From Pedobacter frigiditerrae (GTDB lineage Bacteria > Bacteroidota > Bacteroidia > Sphingobacteriales > Sphingobacteriaceae), in NCBI RefSeq assembly GCF_032678705.1, contig NZ_JAVTSS010000002.1, positions 1,922,001 through 1,986,000 on the forward strand: a stretch of 64,000 nucleotides of DNA, written 5' to 3'. How positions within the stretch are numbered: position 1 is the stretch's first letter; each line of letters opens with the position of its first letter. This document shows positions 25,817 through 35,809 of this stretch, piece by piece. The notes under the pieces were generated by a model, which ran no database searches, was not told where the DNA came from, and saw only the letters and a list, made by a program, of their open reading frames with translations. A program made the position numbers and the translations under genes.

Positions 25817-25833
25817 TTTTGTTTTTATATAAT

Positions 25834-26340
25834 TTAATCAAACCTCAATCTCCAACTCAATAAATTCCCATCCTCATTTACTTTTTCGAAATGATTTCTT
25901 TCTAAAATATGCCAAGAAGCTGGATTGTCCTTTGCTGTTTGGGCGAAAATAGATTTCACGTTATCTTGCCTTTTTGCCCATTCAATGATACAGGCAACAG
26001 CTTCAGTCATATAGCCCTTTCCTCTAAAATCTTCATAAGTTCCATAACCAATTTCTATTTCTCCATCTTCTGCAGGCTCTCCAACGAAACAAATATCACC
26101 AACCATTCTGCTTTCAGTTTTTAAAATGATTGTCCACAAGGTAGAAAAAAGATGGTTTTTGCCAGTATCTAAAACATTAGGCAAAATGGTTTCTGCTAGT
26201 GCTTCTCTTAATTCTGGTGTGATTATTTTCCTTGTCGGATTTAATTTCAATTCCGCTTCCAAAGAATCATCATTTGCAATGTATTTGATTAATTGGTCGT
26301 GAGAAAGAGGTTTTAGAATAAGGTTTTGGCTAGAGATCAT
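25834..26340 (-). CDS. GNAT N-acetyltransferase, RimJ/RimL-like
   Basis: 168 residues with the acetyltransferase core EIGYGTYEDFRGKGYMTEAVACIIEWA and a C-terminal NPASWHILERNHFEKV, typical of the RimJ/RimL-type subgroup that acetylates protein N-termini or small amines. Substrate unknown. Confidence 0.9.
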   Translation of the reverse strand: MISSQNLILKPLSHDQLIKYIANDDSLEAELKLNPTRKIITPELREALAETILPNVLDTGKNHLFSTLWTIILKTESRMVGDICFVGEPAEDGEIEIGYGTYEDFRGKGYMTEAVACIIEWAKRQDNVKSIFAQTAKDNPASWHILERNHFEKVNEDGNLLSWRLRFD

Positions 26341-26390
26341 TAGTTTATTAACTGAGGATTGCCAAGTTATAAATATTTTATCATTTCAAA

Positions 26391-27740
26391 TTATCCTTTC
26401 AATATTTTGGTTTTCTCTGTATCAAATTCCTCTTGTGAAAGTATGCCAGCATCCAGCAATTCTTTTAAATCCATTAAGGCTTGTTTTTTAGCACTGATGC
26501 CATTCTTCATAGGTGCTAGATTTGTTTCCACAGATGACGTTTTTAATGTTGCATCGGTCGCATTTGCAGGGCCAAACTTTAATAGTAACTCAGTAATTTC
26601 ATTAAAACCCTTAATATTGGCATAATCAATTGCTTTTTGCTCTTTTACATTAACAATGTTTGGGTCTGCAGATTTTTCTAATAAAAATTTAACTACATCT
26701 TTTTTGCCATTTGCAGCTGCATAATGTAAAACCGAGTTGCCGCTTTCATCTTGGATATTAATATTCGCACCTTTTTCCAAAAGTAGTTTAAGCATGCTGA
26801 TGTGACCACTTTTGGCAGCTACGTGTAACATACTTTCGCCTCCATATTCATAGGTACTATTTAAAGAAAAACTTGCGGAAATTGAAATATTATTTGCCGT
26901 TTCTACCCATTCTAGGTATGAGTACATAGAATCAGTATTGTTAGCTAATGGTTTGGCATAATCCACATCCACTCCGTTGGATAAAAATAACTCTACAATT
27001 TCTTTCTGATTATTTGCACAGGCATACCAAATAGGAGATAGGCCATTTTTAGAAGACACAAAAACATCAGCACCTCTATCAATTAAGATTTTGGTTAACA
27101 TCCTATTCGCATCCTGACAAGCAATAAGTAAAGCTGACTCTCCTAAATGATTAGTATGGTTAATGTTTCCGCCCCTTTCTATAATTACCTCCACCATTGC
27201 TGTATTTTTTGATTTTACAGCAAAAAGCAATGCAGAATCTCCTTGTTTATTTGCCGCATTAATATTGGCGCCGTATTCAAGTAGTTTTTGCAAAACTTCC
27301 TTATTTCTAGAGCTGGCTGCAATTAATAATGGAGTTTCTGCTTCATTATTTTCAATATTTACATCCATTCCTTTCTCTAACAATTTTTCAAGCACTTCTA
27401 TTTGACCGTTTTGCGCACACAAATGCAATAAACTATTTCCCTTCAAATCGTTAATGCTAACTTTTGCTCCTTTTTCTAATAAGTATAAAGCAGTTTGTTT
27501 TTGCTTTTGAAGGCAGGCAAAATAGAAAGGTGTTTCACCTGCATGGTCTTCATAGTCTAATGTTGCCCCCTCACTAATTAATAACTGTACCAAGTCCAAA
27601 TATCCACGATGTGCGGCATAATGCAGAGCTGTTCTGCCTTTTTCATCTGTATAACCAATTTCAACTTCTTTATTAGCCAATAAAAGCTCGGCTATTTTTC
27701 GTTTGCCACTTTCGCAGGCAATTATAAATGACATTGACAT
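26391..27740 (-). CDS. Ankyrin-repeat protein with C-terminal SHOCT motif
   Basis: 449 residues: about eleven consecutive ankyrin repeats (for example DEKGRTALHYAAHRGYLDLV, DESGNSVLHYAAANGKKDVV), then a linker and a SHOCT-like end (LKELLDAGILSQEEFDTEKTKILKG). Such proteins mediate protein-protein contacts; a partner is not evident. Located directly downstream of the ankyrin gene pair at 27747-28954, probably one transcript. Confidence 0.9.
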   Translation of the reverse strand: MSMSFIIACESGKRKIAELLLANKEVEIGYTDEKGRTALHYAAHRGYLDLVQLLISEGATLDYEDHAGETPFYFACLQKQKQTALYLLEKGAKVSINDLKGNSLLHLCAQNGQIEVLEKLLEKGMDVNIENNEAETPLLIAASSRNKEVLQKLLEYGANINAANKQGDSALLFAVKSKNTAMVEVIIERGGNINHTNHLGESALLIACQDANRMLTKILIDRGADVFVSSKNGLSPIWYACANNQKEIVELFLSNGVDVDYAKPLANNTDSMYSYLEWVETANNISISASFSLNSTYEYGGESMLHVAAKSGHISMLKLLLEKGANINIQDESGNSVLHYAAANGKKDVVKFLLEKSADPNIVNVKEQKAIDYANIKGFNEITELLLKFGPANATDATLKTSSVETNLAPMKNGISAKKQALMDLKELLDAGILSQEEFDTEKTKILKG

Positions 27741-27746
27741 ATTTTT

Positions 27747-28235
27747 CTAATTAGATTGTTTTATTAAAAGTTCTACAGTTTTTATTTTCAGGTTATCGTC
27801 AGAAGCCAACATCAATGCAGTTTGATCTTGGTCGTTTGTTGCAGTGGTATCGGCACCATATTCTATAAGCAGTTTTACTTTTTTGTAAGTTTCTTTGGCT
27901 TTTTCTGCATCATAATTCACGTTATAAGCACATACCTTATGTAAAAGTGTATTTCCTTGATCATCATTTCTATTAATGTCAACCTGCCCACTTTCTAAAA
28001 CAATGGCTAAAACCTCAGCAGATTTTTCTGCTATTAAATCTAATGCTGTTATTTCTTCTCCATAATAAATATTGGTTTGGTAAAGGTCTGCACCATCTTC
28101 AATAAGTTGCTTCAGTAAATTAATTCCGCTCTCTGAATGGTTCATCATTCTTACATACTCAAATAAAAGTGTAACCTGATTTTTATTAATGATATCAAAT
28201 TGTGGCAAGTTAAACTCACGCATAATGGTGTACAT
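27747..28235 (-). CDS. Ankyrin-repeat protein, C-terminal part of a frameshifted gene
   Basis: 162 residues with two to three ankyrin repeats (DDQGNTLLHKVCAYNV, DQDQTALMLASDDNL). Its frame continues the repeat series of the upstream gene: replacing GTGCAG by GTGGCAG near 28246 would fuse the two frames into one protein of about 400 residues. The ATG at 28235 is therefore probably internal. Confidence 0.7.
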   Translation of the reverse strand: MYTIMREFNLPQFDIINKNQVTLLFEYVRMMNHSESGINLLKQLIEDGADLYQTNIYYGEEITALDLIAEKSAEVLAIVLESGQVDINRNDDQGNTLLHKVCAYNVNYDAEKAKETYKKVKLLIEYGADTTATNDQDQTALMLASDDNLKIKTVELLIKQSN

Positions 28236-28954
28236 TTCTGCACTTTGCTGATTTGCTCTACCGCATAAAAGAATGCTGTATTTCCAGTATTGTCACGATG
28301 GTTTGGATTGGCGCCATTCTCTAAAAGGAAAGCTAAAAAGAAAGGCTTGTGAAACTCTATTGCACAGATTAAAGGCGTTTTTTTTACTACGTTTTCTTCG
28401 TCAATTTCTAAACCTTCTTTTAATAAAATTTCAATGTACGCCTTTTGTAATTGTTGCTGTTCTTCATAATCAAGGCTGTATTTAGTTTGGTTATTTTTCA
28501 CCACCTGGTGGATGTAATTTTCCTCTGCATTGTTTTTGAAATTTACATCGCAACCCGCTTCTATTAATATTTCAATCAGTTCTACAGAAGCAAGTTGTTG
28601 TAAGAAATAACCTAATAAAGTATGCGAATTAACTTCGTCATTTAGATTTTCGAATTTTGATATAAACTCCCTAAAAAATGCTAACCCTTGTTCATCAGTT
28701 TTTAAATGCCTAACCACACTTTGGAATACACTTTTATCAAATTTATCAAACTCATAAATATCAGTTTCTATGGTTTTGTCTTTAATAAAATGATTAATGA
28801 TTGTGTATTGCTCTGCTCTAAATAAGTTATCTAGGATTTGCGCCTTATTAAAATCCTGAATTGTTTTTGGGAGTTTTTCTCCAGCTGTAAGTTGTGTTAA
28901 TGCAGCTGAAAAGTTGCCACTGTTTAAGAGTTGCTCTAAGTTTTGTTCGTTCAT
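28151..28954 (-). CDS. Ankyrin-repeat protein, N-terminal part of a frameshifted gene
   Basis: 267 residues as read, with an N-terminal helical region (NLEQLLNSGNFSAALTQL) and ankyrin repeats up to RDNTGNTAFFYAVEQISKV. After about residue 241 the frame switches to unrelated sequence (TPLCVSLTCHN) while the other frame continues the ankyrin series. Points to a one-base deletion or a sequencing error. Confidence 0.75.
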   Translation of the reverse strand: MNEQNLEQLLNSGNFSAALTQLTAGEKLPKTIQDFNKAQILDNLFRAEQYTIINHFIKDKTIETDIYEFDKFDKSVFQSVVRHLKTDEQGLAFFREFISKFENLNDEVNSHTLLGYFLQQLASVELIEILIEAGCDVNFKNNAEENYIHQVVKNNQTKYSLDYEEQQQLQKAYIEILLKEGLEIDEENVVKKTPLICAIEFHKPFFLAFLLENGANPNHRDNTGNTAFFYAVEQISKVQKCTPLCVSLTCHNLISLIKIRLHFYLSM

Positions 28955-29377
28955 ATTAAGCCTAAAATTTATATCATCAATGTGATCATTTAGGCTTGCT
29001 ATGTTTGTAAAGCAATAGAATCAAAGGGCAATCAAATCGAAAACCTTAAAATCATATTGTTTAAAGACACGGTAGTATCTAAATAATCAATAAAAACTTT
29101 AGGGATAATTTTGATTGGTGATTGAATGCTAAATTATAAAAAAAATGGAATTTGGTTATATGTTTTAAAATATCTTAGGAAATCTTACAAGAGTTTATAA
29201 TTATAAAAGGGCAATATTGCTTATTCAGCAAAAACTATGTGTCTATGTGGTTAAATCATATTATATCCTTAATTAACAATTCAATGTCTTTAATTTCATC
29301 TGATTATTTTATCTTTAGGCGATTTTAAGAAAAGGGTTAATTTCATTGCCCATCCAACCTAAATAAATACCAAAATT
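28955..29377. other. Gene-free region upstream of icd
   Basis: I see no gene here. The stretch is AT-rich and ends with the promoter-like TTATCTTTAGG and leader of icd. It also contains the fragment CTATGTGTCTATGTGG, which recurs near 47.2 kb, a minor repeated string. Confidence 0.5.
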
Positions 29378-31597
29378 ATGTCAACTACATCAAAGATAAT
29401 CTACACCAAAACAGACGAAGCGCCAATGTTGGCTACTTATTCCTTATTACCAATTGTGCAAGCTTTTACCGCTTCGGCAGGTATTGATGTAGAAACCAGA
29501 GATATTTCATTGGCAGGAAGAATTTTAGCAAACTTCCCAGAATATTTAAAAGACGATCAAAAAATAGGCGATGCTTTAGCCGAGCTTGGTGCTTTGGCAA
29601 CCACTCCAGAAGCTAACATCATCAAATTGCCAAACGTTTCTGCTTCAATCCCACAGTTGGTAGGCGCAATTACCGAGTTGCAAGCTCAAGGTTACGCTTT
29701 ACCAAACTATCCTGATAACGCACAAACAGAAGAAGAAAAAGCCATCAAAGCTAAATATGGCAAAGTATTAGGCTCAGCTGTAAATCCAGTTTTACGTGAG
29801 GGTAACTCAGATAGGAGAGCGCCTAAAGCCGTTAAGAATTATGCTAAAGTAAATCCACATTCAATGGGTGCTTGGTCGGCAGATTCTAAAACTCGCGTAG
29901 CTAGTATGAGTGAAGGCGATTTTTATGGTTCAGAGAAATCTGTAACTGTAGCAGATGCTACTCAATTTAAAATAGAATTTGTTGCCGAAGATGGTGCTGT
30001 AACTGAATTAAAAGGTTTAGCTAATTTAAAAGTAGGTGAGGTGATTGATAGCTCTGCTTTAAGTTTATCAGCTTTAAAAGCTTTTGTAGCTAAAGAGATT
30101 GTGGCGACTAGAGAAGCAGGGACATTATTGTCTGCTCACTTAAAAGCAACAATGATGAAAGTTTCTGATCCACTTATTTTTGGTGCAATTGTAGAAGTTT
30201 ATTTCGCAGACGTATTTACAAAATATGCTGACTTGTTCAAAGAATTAAATGTTGATACCAGCAATGGTTTAGGAGATGTTTATGCAAAAATTGCAGGCAA
30301 TCTTAAACAAGCTGAAGTTGAAGCTGATTTAGCTGCGGCTATTGCAAATGGTCCGGCATTAGCAATGGTAAATTCTGATAAAGGCATTACTAATTTGCAC
30401 GTGCCATCGGATGTTATTGTAGATGCTTCTATGCCTGCAATGATCCGTACATCTGGACAAATGTGGAATGCTGCAGGTAAATCTCAAGATACAACAGCTT
30501 TAATTCCAGACCGTTGTTACGCTGGTGTTTATACTGCGACAATTGATGATTGTAAAGCACACGGCGCTTTTGATGTAACTACAATGGGTTCTGTACCTAA
30601 CGTAGGTTTAATGGCACAAAAAGCTGAAGAATATGGTTCTCACGATAAAACTTTTCAAGCAAAAGCAACAGGAACAATTCGTGTAACTGATGCAGAAGGT
30701 AAAGTGTTCTTCGACCAAAAAGTAGAAAAAGGCGATATTTTCCGTATGTGTCAAACTAAAGATGCACCGATTCAAGACTGGGTAAAATTAGCAGTAAATA
30801 GAGCTCGTTTATCAGCTACGCCAGCAGTTTTTTGGTTAGATGAGAACAGAGCACACGATAGAGAAATCATCGCTAAGGTGAAAAAATATTTGGCTGACCA
30901 TGATACTAACGGATTAGATATTCAAATTCTTGCTCCAGTCGAAGCAACTAAATATACTTTAGAAAGAATTAGAAAAGGTTTGGATACCATCTCAGTAACT
31001 GGTAACGTATTACGTGATTATTTAACAGATTTATTCCCAATTTTAGAATTAGGAACCTCTGCTAAAATGTTATCTATTGTTCCATTAATGAATGGTGGTG
31101 GTTTGTTCGAAACTGGTGCTGGTGGTTCTGCTCCAAAACACATCGAACAATTTATAGAAGAAGGTTATTTACGTTGGGATTCATTAGGTGAGTTTTTAGC
31201 ATTACAAGCTTCTTTAGAGCATTTAGCACAAACTCAAAACAATGCTAAAGCACAAGTTTTAGCTGATGCTTTAGATGAGGCAAATGCATTATTCTTAGCA
31301 AATGATAAATCTCCAGGCAGAAAATTAGGAACTATTGATAACCGTGGTTCTCATTTCTATCTAGCTTTATATTGGGCTCAAGAATTAGCTAAACAAACAA
31401 AAGATGCTGATTTGCAAGCTAGATTTGCGCCATTGGCAAAAGCATTAACTGAAAACGAAAGCAAAATTGCTGAGGAACTGATTGCCTCACAAGGCAAACC
31501 TCAAGAAATTGGTGGTTATTATCATCCAAATGATGAGTTGGCTTACAAAGCAATGCGACCAAGTGAAACTTTAAATACAACTTTGGCAAGTTTGTAA
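29378..31597 (+). CDS. icd: NADP-dependent isocitrate dehydrogenase, monomeric
   Basis: 739 residues, the usual length of the monomeric class. Typical segments are IIYTKTDEAPMLATYSLLPIVQAF at the start, LREGNSDRRAPKAVKNYAKV with the substrate Ser and Arg residues, PHSMGAWSADSKT and the long C-terminal WALGEF-like DSLGEFLALQASLEH and PGRKLGTIDNRGSHF. It decarboxylates isocitrate to 2-oxoglutarate in the TCA cycle, cytosolic. A strong terminator follows at 31651. Confidence 0.97.
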   Translation: MSTTSKIIYTKTDEAPMLATYSLLPIVQAFTASAGIDVETRDISLAGRILANFPEYLKDDQKIGDALAELGALATTPEANIIKLPNVSASIPQLVGAITELQAQGYALPNYPDNAQTEEEKAIKAKYGKVLGSAVNPVLREGNSDRRAPKAVKNYAKVNPHSMGAWSADSKTRVASMSEGDFYGSEKSVTVADATQFKIEFVAEDGAVTELKGLANLKVGEVIDSSALSLSALKAFVAKEIVATREAGTLLSAHLKATMMKVSDPLIFGAIVEVYFADVFTKYADLFKELNVDTSNGLGDVYAKIAGNLKQAEVEADLAAAIANGPALAMVNSDKGITNLHVPSDVIVDASMPAMIRTSGQMWNAAGKSQDTTALIPDRCYAGVYTATIDDCKAHGAFDVTTMGSVPNVGLMAQKAEEYGSHDKTFQAKATGTIRVTDAEGKVFFDQKVEKGDIFRMCQTKDAPIQDWVKLAVNRARLSATPAVFWLDENRAHDREIIAKVKKYLADHDTNGLDIQILAPVEATKYTLERIRKGLDTISVTGNVLRDYLTDLFPILELGTSAKMLSIVPLMNGGGLFETGAGGSAPKHIEQFIEEGYLRWDSLGEFLALQASLEHLAQTQNNAKAQVLADALDEANALFLANDKSPGRKLGTIDNRGSHFYLALYWAQELAKQTKDADLQARFAPLAKALTENESKIAEELIASQGKPQEIGGYYHPNDELAYKAMRPSETLNTTLASL

Positions 31598-31650
31598 GAT
31601 TATAAATTTCCTTAGGTAATAATTGTTTCACCATCCAATATCATAGATTA

Positions 31651-31678
31651 GTCGTAGCTAAAAGCTACGACTTTTTTG
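31651..31678 (+). terminator. Intrinsic terminator of icd
   Basis: GTCGTAGCT / AGCTACGAC with a 3-nt loop followed by six T residues, 54 bases after the icd stop. Confidence 0.85.
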
Positions 31679-31805
31679 TTTTTATATTTTTTTGCCCGCA
31701 GATATTGGGTATTTCGCAGATCAGAAAAGAATAAAATCTGCGTCATTAGCGTAAATCTGCGGGAGAAATTAATGCTTATCAGCTGCTAAAAATGTTAAAG
31801 TTAAT

Positions 31806-32318
31806 TTAGTGATAATTCAATCTGGCAGAAATAACGGCATAATTATTCAGTAAATAATAAATAGATACAAAAAGCAAAGCTAAACAAGCAATAAAGCTAT
31901 ATAGCTTTGCATTATTGCCTGGTTTGTCAGTTTGATTATAGATGTTAACATCGTCAGCTTCTACGGAATAAACTTTTGGTCTAATTAAATTGAAATCAGA
32001 TTTTTTTATCCAAACTTTTAATTGCCCAGAATTTTCTAATGATAAATTCACCCCAGCTAAAGCATTAAATCCTTGGTATACTCTATCGATATTTAGTTTT
32101 ATAGAGTAGAGTCTTTTATCACCTCTCAAAGTAAAGTTTAGTACTGCACATTTAATAGTTTTATCATTAATCAATATATCCTCAACGCTATTAATGGGCT
32201 TATTATAAAGCTGTCCTTTTATCATAATTAGGTTATTCTCACCAAATAAAATCTGAGTGAACAATACATAAAAGCCATAAAAAATGATAAATAAAATTAT
32301 AATTAATAAGCCTCTCAT
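31806..32318 (-). CDS. Membrane-anchored protein of unknown function
   Basis: 170 residues with an N-terminal membrane segment (LLIIILFIIFYGFYVLFTQIL) and a second one near the C-terminus (LYSFIACLALLFVSIYYLL). The region between is a beta-rich soluble domain. I do not recognise the family. Convergent with the icd gene. Confidence 0.6.
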   Translation of the reverse strand: MRGLLIIILFIIFYGFYVLFTQILFGENNLIMIKGQLYNKPINSVEDILINDKTIKCAVLNFTLRGDKRLYSIKLNIDRVYQGFNALAGVNLSLENSGQLKVWIKKSDFNLIRPKVYSVEADDVNIYNQTDKPGNNAKLYSFIACLALLFVSIYYLLNNYAVISARLNYH

Positions 32319-32414
32319 TTGAATAACTAATTACTTAGTTAAATGTAGTCAACTTATTTATTAAAACAAATAACCAAATCATTTCGTTATATTCATACCT
32401 AAATCGAATATGCC

Positions 32415-32831
32415 ATGAGTACAGAAAATCAAAATTTTAGACCAGCTAACGACAAATTACATCCAAGCGATCTTGGGGAAACTAAAGACTTTAACGATTT
32501 ATCTTTTGATGAAAATAAACAGAGCTATGAATTGGATGTAAAAGGAGAGGATAAAGATTATGATCATCCTATGCCTTATGAAACTGTTGCAACAGGCTCT
32601 ATAGATGATAATTCTACTTTCGATGAAGCAAACCCTTATGTTGGTGATGAATATGCGACTGATGTAGAAAAAGTAAACGATAAATTAGAAGAATTAGGAA
32701 TGCATATTGATAATGATGGAGACAGTGTATTGTTAAGTCCAGAAGATGAAATCCTTGCCCGTACTGAAGAAGATTATAGAGACGACCTAGATGAAGAGGG
32801 TTATCCTAAGAATGATGCACCGAACGCTTAA
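32415..32831 (+). CDS. Acidic protein of unknown function
   Basis: 138 residues, very rich in Asp and Glu and predicted to be mostly disordered. A central segment (YDHPMPYETVATGSIDD) and a C-terminal EDEILARTEEDYRDDLDEEGYPKND are conserved-looking. No signal peptide. Function unknown. Confidence 0.7.
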   Translation: MSTENQNFRPANDKLHPSDLGETKDFNDLSFDENKQSYELDVKGEDKDYDHPMPYETVATGSIDDNSTFDEANPYVGDEYATDVEKVNDKLEELGMHIDNDGDSVLLSPEDEILARTEEDYRDDLDEEGYPKNDAPNA

Positions 32832-32872
32832 AATCTATATTTGATCTATTTTATAAGAATTAGTAGAACGAT

Positions 32873-33514
32873 TTAAGTATCGAAGCCATTTTTCATAGCA
32901 TACACAGCTAAACCTACACGTGTTTTTAGTTCTAATTTCTCAAATAAACTATCTCTATAGCCTTCAACAGTTCTTGTACTACAATTCATTTGGTTGGCAA
33001 TTTCTTTATAACTCATTTCGGTAACTGAAAAACGCAAAAACGTTTTTTCTCTATCGTTAAAATCTTTTTTATCGGATTGTTTGGTTCCATTACTAATACT
33101 CGAAAATAATTTACTAGCAGCCCAATCTGGATAATAATGTCCATTTTTAACTAGATGATTTAATGCATCTGCCAATACTGTAGGGTGTACATTTTTTAGC
33201 AAATACCCTTTAGCACCACTTTTAATCATCTTTATTAGGCTGTTTTCATCATCTTGCATGCTTAAAGCCATAATTAAAACATCGGGATAGGTTTCTTTAA
33301 GCCAAGCTGCAGTTTCAAAACCATCCATTATTGGCATGCTAATATCTAACAATACCACATCGGGAACATTTCTAGGATGTTTACATTTTTCTTGCAAATC
33401 CTTGCCATTCTCGCATTCGTAAAGCACTTCAAATTGCTCAAAATTTGCTAAAATGGCACTTAATGCCTTTGCAATTAAAATATGATCATCAACAATTACA
33501 ATACGAGTTTTCAT
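32873..33514 (-). CDS. NarL/LuxR-type response regulator
   Basis: 213 residues from the ATG at 33514. The receiver domain starts TRIVIVDDHILIAKAL with the phospho-acceptor in VVLLDISMP and a Lys in GAKGYLLKN. The C-terminal HTH (TEMSYKEIANQMNCSTRTVEGYRDSLFEKL) binds DNA. Partner of the histidine kinase directly upstream, whose stop codon sits 1 base before this start. Confidence 0.93.
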   Translation of the reverse strand: MKTRIVIVDDHILIAKALSAILANFEQFEVLYECENGKDLQEKCKHPRNVPDVVLLDISMPIMDGFETAAWLKETYPDVLIMALSMQDDENSLIKMIKSGAKGYLLKNVHPTVLADALNHLVKNGHYYPDWAASKLFSSISNGTKQSDKKDFNDREKTFLRFSVTEMSYKEIANQMNCSTRTVEGYRDSLFEKLELKTRVGLAVYAMKNGFDT

Positions 33515-33515
33515 T

Positions 33516-34292
33516 TTATATCGAAATTTCAATGGTTAATTTTGTTCCATCCCCTTCTTTACTTTCCATATAATAACTACCGCCAATTAAAGCTATTCTT
33601 TTTTTTATGTTGCTTAAACCAATACCTTTTTCCGCCAGTTTTTCAGCATTAAAACCTTTACCATCATCATTTAAAGTTAATGTTAATTGCTTGCCGTTTT
33701 TAACTAAAGTTGCCGAAATTGTTTTACAAGAAGCATGTTTAATGCTATTTTGGATAAACTCTTGCACAACTCTTAATAATAAGCTTTTAGCTTGATAATT
33801 TAATGGTATCGATTCAAAATCGACCTTCAAATTAAGTTTGTATTTTTTTAAGACTTCAATTTTAGCAAACTCTTCTTTCAATAAAATAGAAATGTCGTTT
33901 GTGTCAATATGATCATCGGTTAAAGATTTAGATAAGTGCCTTAACTCTGACAAAGCATCATTTATAAGCTCTCCAATTCCAGTAATTTTATTACTTATCG
34001 GTAAAGCTTCATTTTCGAAAGCTAATTGTTGGGTATATAAACTCGCTAGCGTAAGTTTCTGACCTACATTGTCATGTATTTCTCGACCAATGTGTTGCAT
34101 GGTTTGGGTTTGTATTTCTATTTGTGTAGCTAACAATTCTTTTTGATGTAAGACATGTTGCTGCTGTAATTGAGTAATACTTTCTTTTTTTTTGTTTTTA
34201 TATTGAATAACAAAGGAAATAGCTGCCACAATAAATGCAACCAAAAAAACATTGAATAAAATGATAACTAATAGATATTCGGTTTGCCCCAT
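33516..34292 (-). CDS. Sensor histidine kinase (HisKA_3 type)
   Basis: 258 residues: one N-terminal membrane segment (LLVIILFNVFLVAFIVAAISF), a coiled linker, the phosphotransfer helix REIHDNVGQKLTL with the phospho-histidine, and a HATPase_c domain with ATLVKNGKQLTLTLNDDGKGFN and GIGLSNIKKRI. It has almost no periplasmic domain, so the signal probably reaches it through another membrane protein. It overlaps the upstream membrane gene by 25 bases and drives the response regulator downstream. Confidence 0.92.
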   Translation of the reverse strand: MGQTEYLLVIILFNVFLVAFIVAAISFVIQYKNKKKESITQLQQQHVLHQKELLATQIEIQTQTMQHIGREIHDNVGQKLTLASLYTQQLAFENEALPISNKITGIGELINDALSELRHLSKSLTDDHIDTNDISILLKEEFAKIEVLKKYKLNLKVDFESIPLNYQAKSLLLRVVQEFIQNSIKHASCKTISATLVKNGKQLTLTLNDDGKGFNAEKLAEKGIGLSNIKKRIALIGGSYYMESKEGDGTKLTIEISI

Positions 34293-34927
34293 ATAAAAGC
34301 TGCAGTAAATAATAAGTACATCAAATGATTGGCGATCAGGAAAAAGGTATAATAATTACTCCATAAGTTAGATTCGTTTAACAATAAATTATAAAATGAA
34401 AAAAACGGTAGGGTCCCTACATAAAGTAGCATAATGCCAATATTTATGTAAAACATATAATTGGTATGGAATAAAAGTATTTTTTCTGATTTTATTTGCT
34501 TAAAAATTTCTAAAATAACTAAAAACATCAATAACACCGTACCAACAGTATAACTTAAAGACAGCATCATGCCTGGCTTATGTATAATGGTGAAATAAGG
34601 TAAAAAAGAAATGCAAAATAAACCTGTAATAATCCAAAATAATTTTTGTCTTTTTAAAGATTTTACAGCGTAAAGCCAGTAAAAGAACACAAATTCAATA
34701 GGGATAACAAAAAAATCATAGTAGGTACTTATATAGGAGGGATAATTCTTTAATCCCCATTTAGCAAATGCCTCCATCAAAAAGATAGCACAACAGTAAA
34801 CCATAAACCATTTCCAATAACTTTTTTTTAGTGCTGGAAAATGAAATAAAGCAACAATGGCAGTTGAAAACTGAATCCAAACCAGGGTTTCGCTCAATAT
34901 TTTTTGGGTATTGCTAAATGATACCAT
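34268..34927 (-). CDS. Seven-segment membrane protein upstream of the two-component system
   Basis: 219 residues from ATG 34927, 4 bases after the previous stop; a start at 34978 would overlap the previous gene by 47 bases and is less likely. About seven membrane segments fill the protein, with few polar loops. It overlaps the histidine-kinase start, so it belongs to the same operon and could be a sensing partner (inference). No family recognised. Confidence 0.68.
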   Translation of the reverse strand: MVSFSNTQKILSETLVWIQFSTAIVALFHFPALKKSYWKWFMVYCCAIFLMEAFAKWGLKNYPSYISTYYDFFVIPIEFVFFYWLYAVKSLKRQKLFWIITGLFCISFLPYFTIIHKPGMMLSLSYTVGTVLLMFLVILEIFKQIKSEKILLFHTNYMFYINIGIMLLYVGTLPFFSFYNLLLNESNLWSNYYTFFLIANHLMYLLFTAAFIWGKPNIY

Positions 34928-34931
34928 GTTA

Positions 34932-35582
34932 CTAAAAAGCTTGTCCTTCTTTTGATGCTGGGGGTATGATTTGCCCATGATTTAAGGACATCACTTCTGT
35001 ATCATCTCTTTGATCCCTTACCATGATATAACTCATTTGTTTTAAATTTCTCTTCATGAATCCCTCGTAGGTATTGATGTCTAATGGATTAAAATCAGTG
35101 TAAATGCCTCTTGTATTTTTAATTACTGGTAATAGAATAAGTGTGTGCTTTCTTTCGTAAAGCCTAGTAATATCGTCATTTAATAGTTTTTTTAAGTTTT
35201 CATATCCTGGGTTAGCCCACTTTGTGTTTAAAGGATAGGATGCATAATACATTCTTATAGCCAATTTATTGTTTGCATCTGGTTGGTTATGTTTTACATT
35301 GCTTTCAATATCATTAATGAATTTTTTTAGTGTGTCTATATCAAATAAAATAGAATTTGCATCATTTTCTACTCCATTTTCTCTATCATTCGCTATGGCT
35401 TTGAGCTGCGTTTGCCTATAATTATTAGTCATTTCTTGTATTAAGCTATACCGTAATGTGCTTGGTTTAGAACTAGGTGTATTAGAAGCTGTGTCTGTTT
35501 TTTTTGGTGGATAGTAATAAGCATATACGCCAAAAGCAATAAGGAGCACTGCAATAATGAGAGTTAAATGTTTCTTTTCCAT
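34932..35582 (-). CDS. Membrane-anchored protein of unknown function
   Basis: 216 residues with one N-terminal membrane anchor (LTLIIAVLLIAFGVYAYYYPP), a Ser/Thr/Pro-rich linker and a soluble periplasmic domain of about 170 residues. First gene of the four-gene operon ending in the response regulator. No family recognised. Confidence 0.68.
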   Translation of the reverse strand: MEKKHLTLIIAVLLIAFGVYAYYYPPKKTDTASNTPSSKPSTLRYSLIQEMTNNYRQTQLKAIANDRENGVENDANSILFDIDTLKKFINDIESNVKHNQPDANNKLAIRMYYASYPLNTKWANPGYENLKKLLNDDITRLYERKHTLILLPVIKNTRGIYTDFNPLDINTYEGFMKRNLKQMSYIMVRDQRDDTEVMSLNHGQIIPPASKEGQAF

Positions 35583-35738
35583 TTGATTAATTTGAAATTA
35601 TATAATAAATATACTTTTTAATTATACAAAATAGCTAAGGATAAGTTAAGAAAACTAGGTGTATCGACTCGTTTTTATCACCGTTAAACAACGGTATAAT
35701 TTACCGCTTTTTAAGCGTCAAAATTCAGTTTTATAACC

Positions 35739-35770
35739 TTTGATTGTCGCCTATAGGTCTTGCACCTTTG
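35739..35770 (+). promoter_or_regulatory. Bacteroidota-type promoter of the small transcript
   Basis: TTTG at 35739-35742, a 20-bp spacer, then CACCTTTG at 35763-35770, which fits the -33/-7 type of this phylum. The conserved block at 35680 lies 44 bases upstream. Confidence 0.55.
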
Positions 35771-35809
35771 TAGGGTATAAGATGATAGTCACAACTTATA
35801 AATAGAGGG

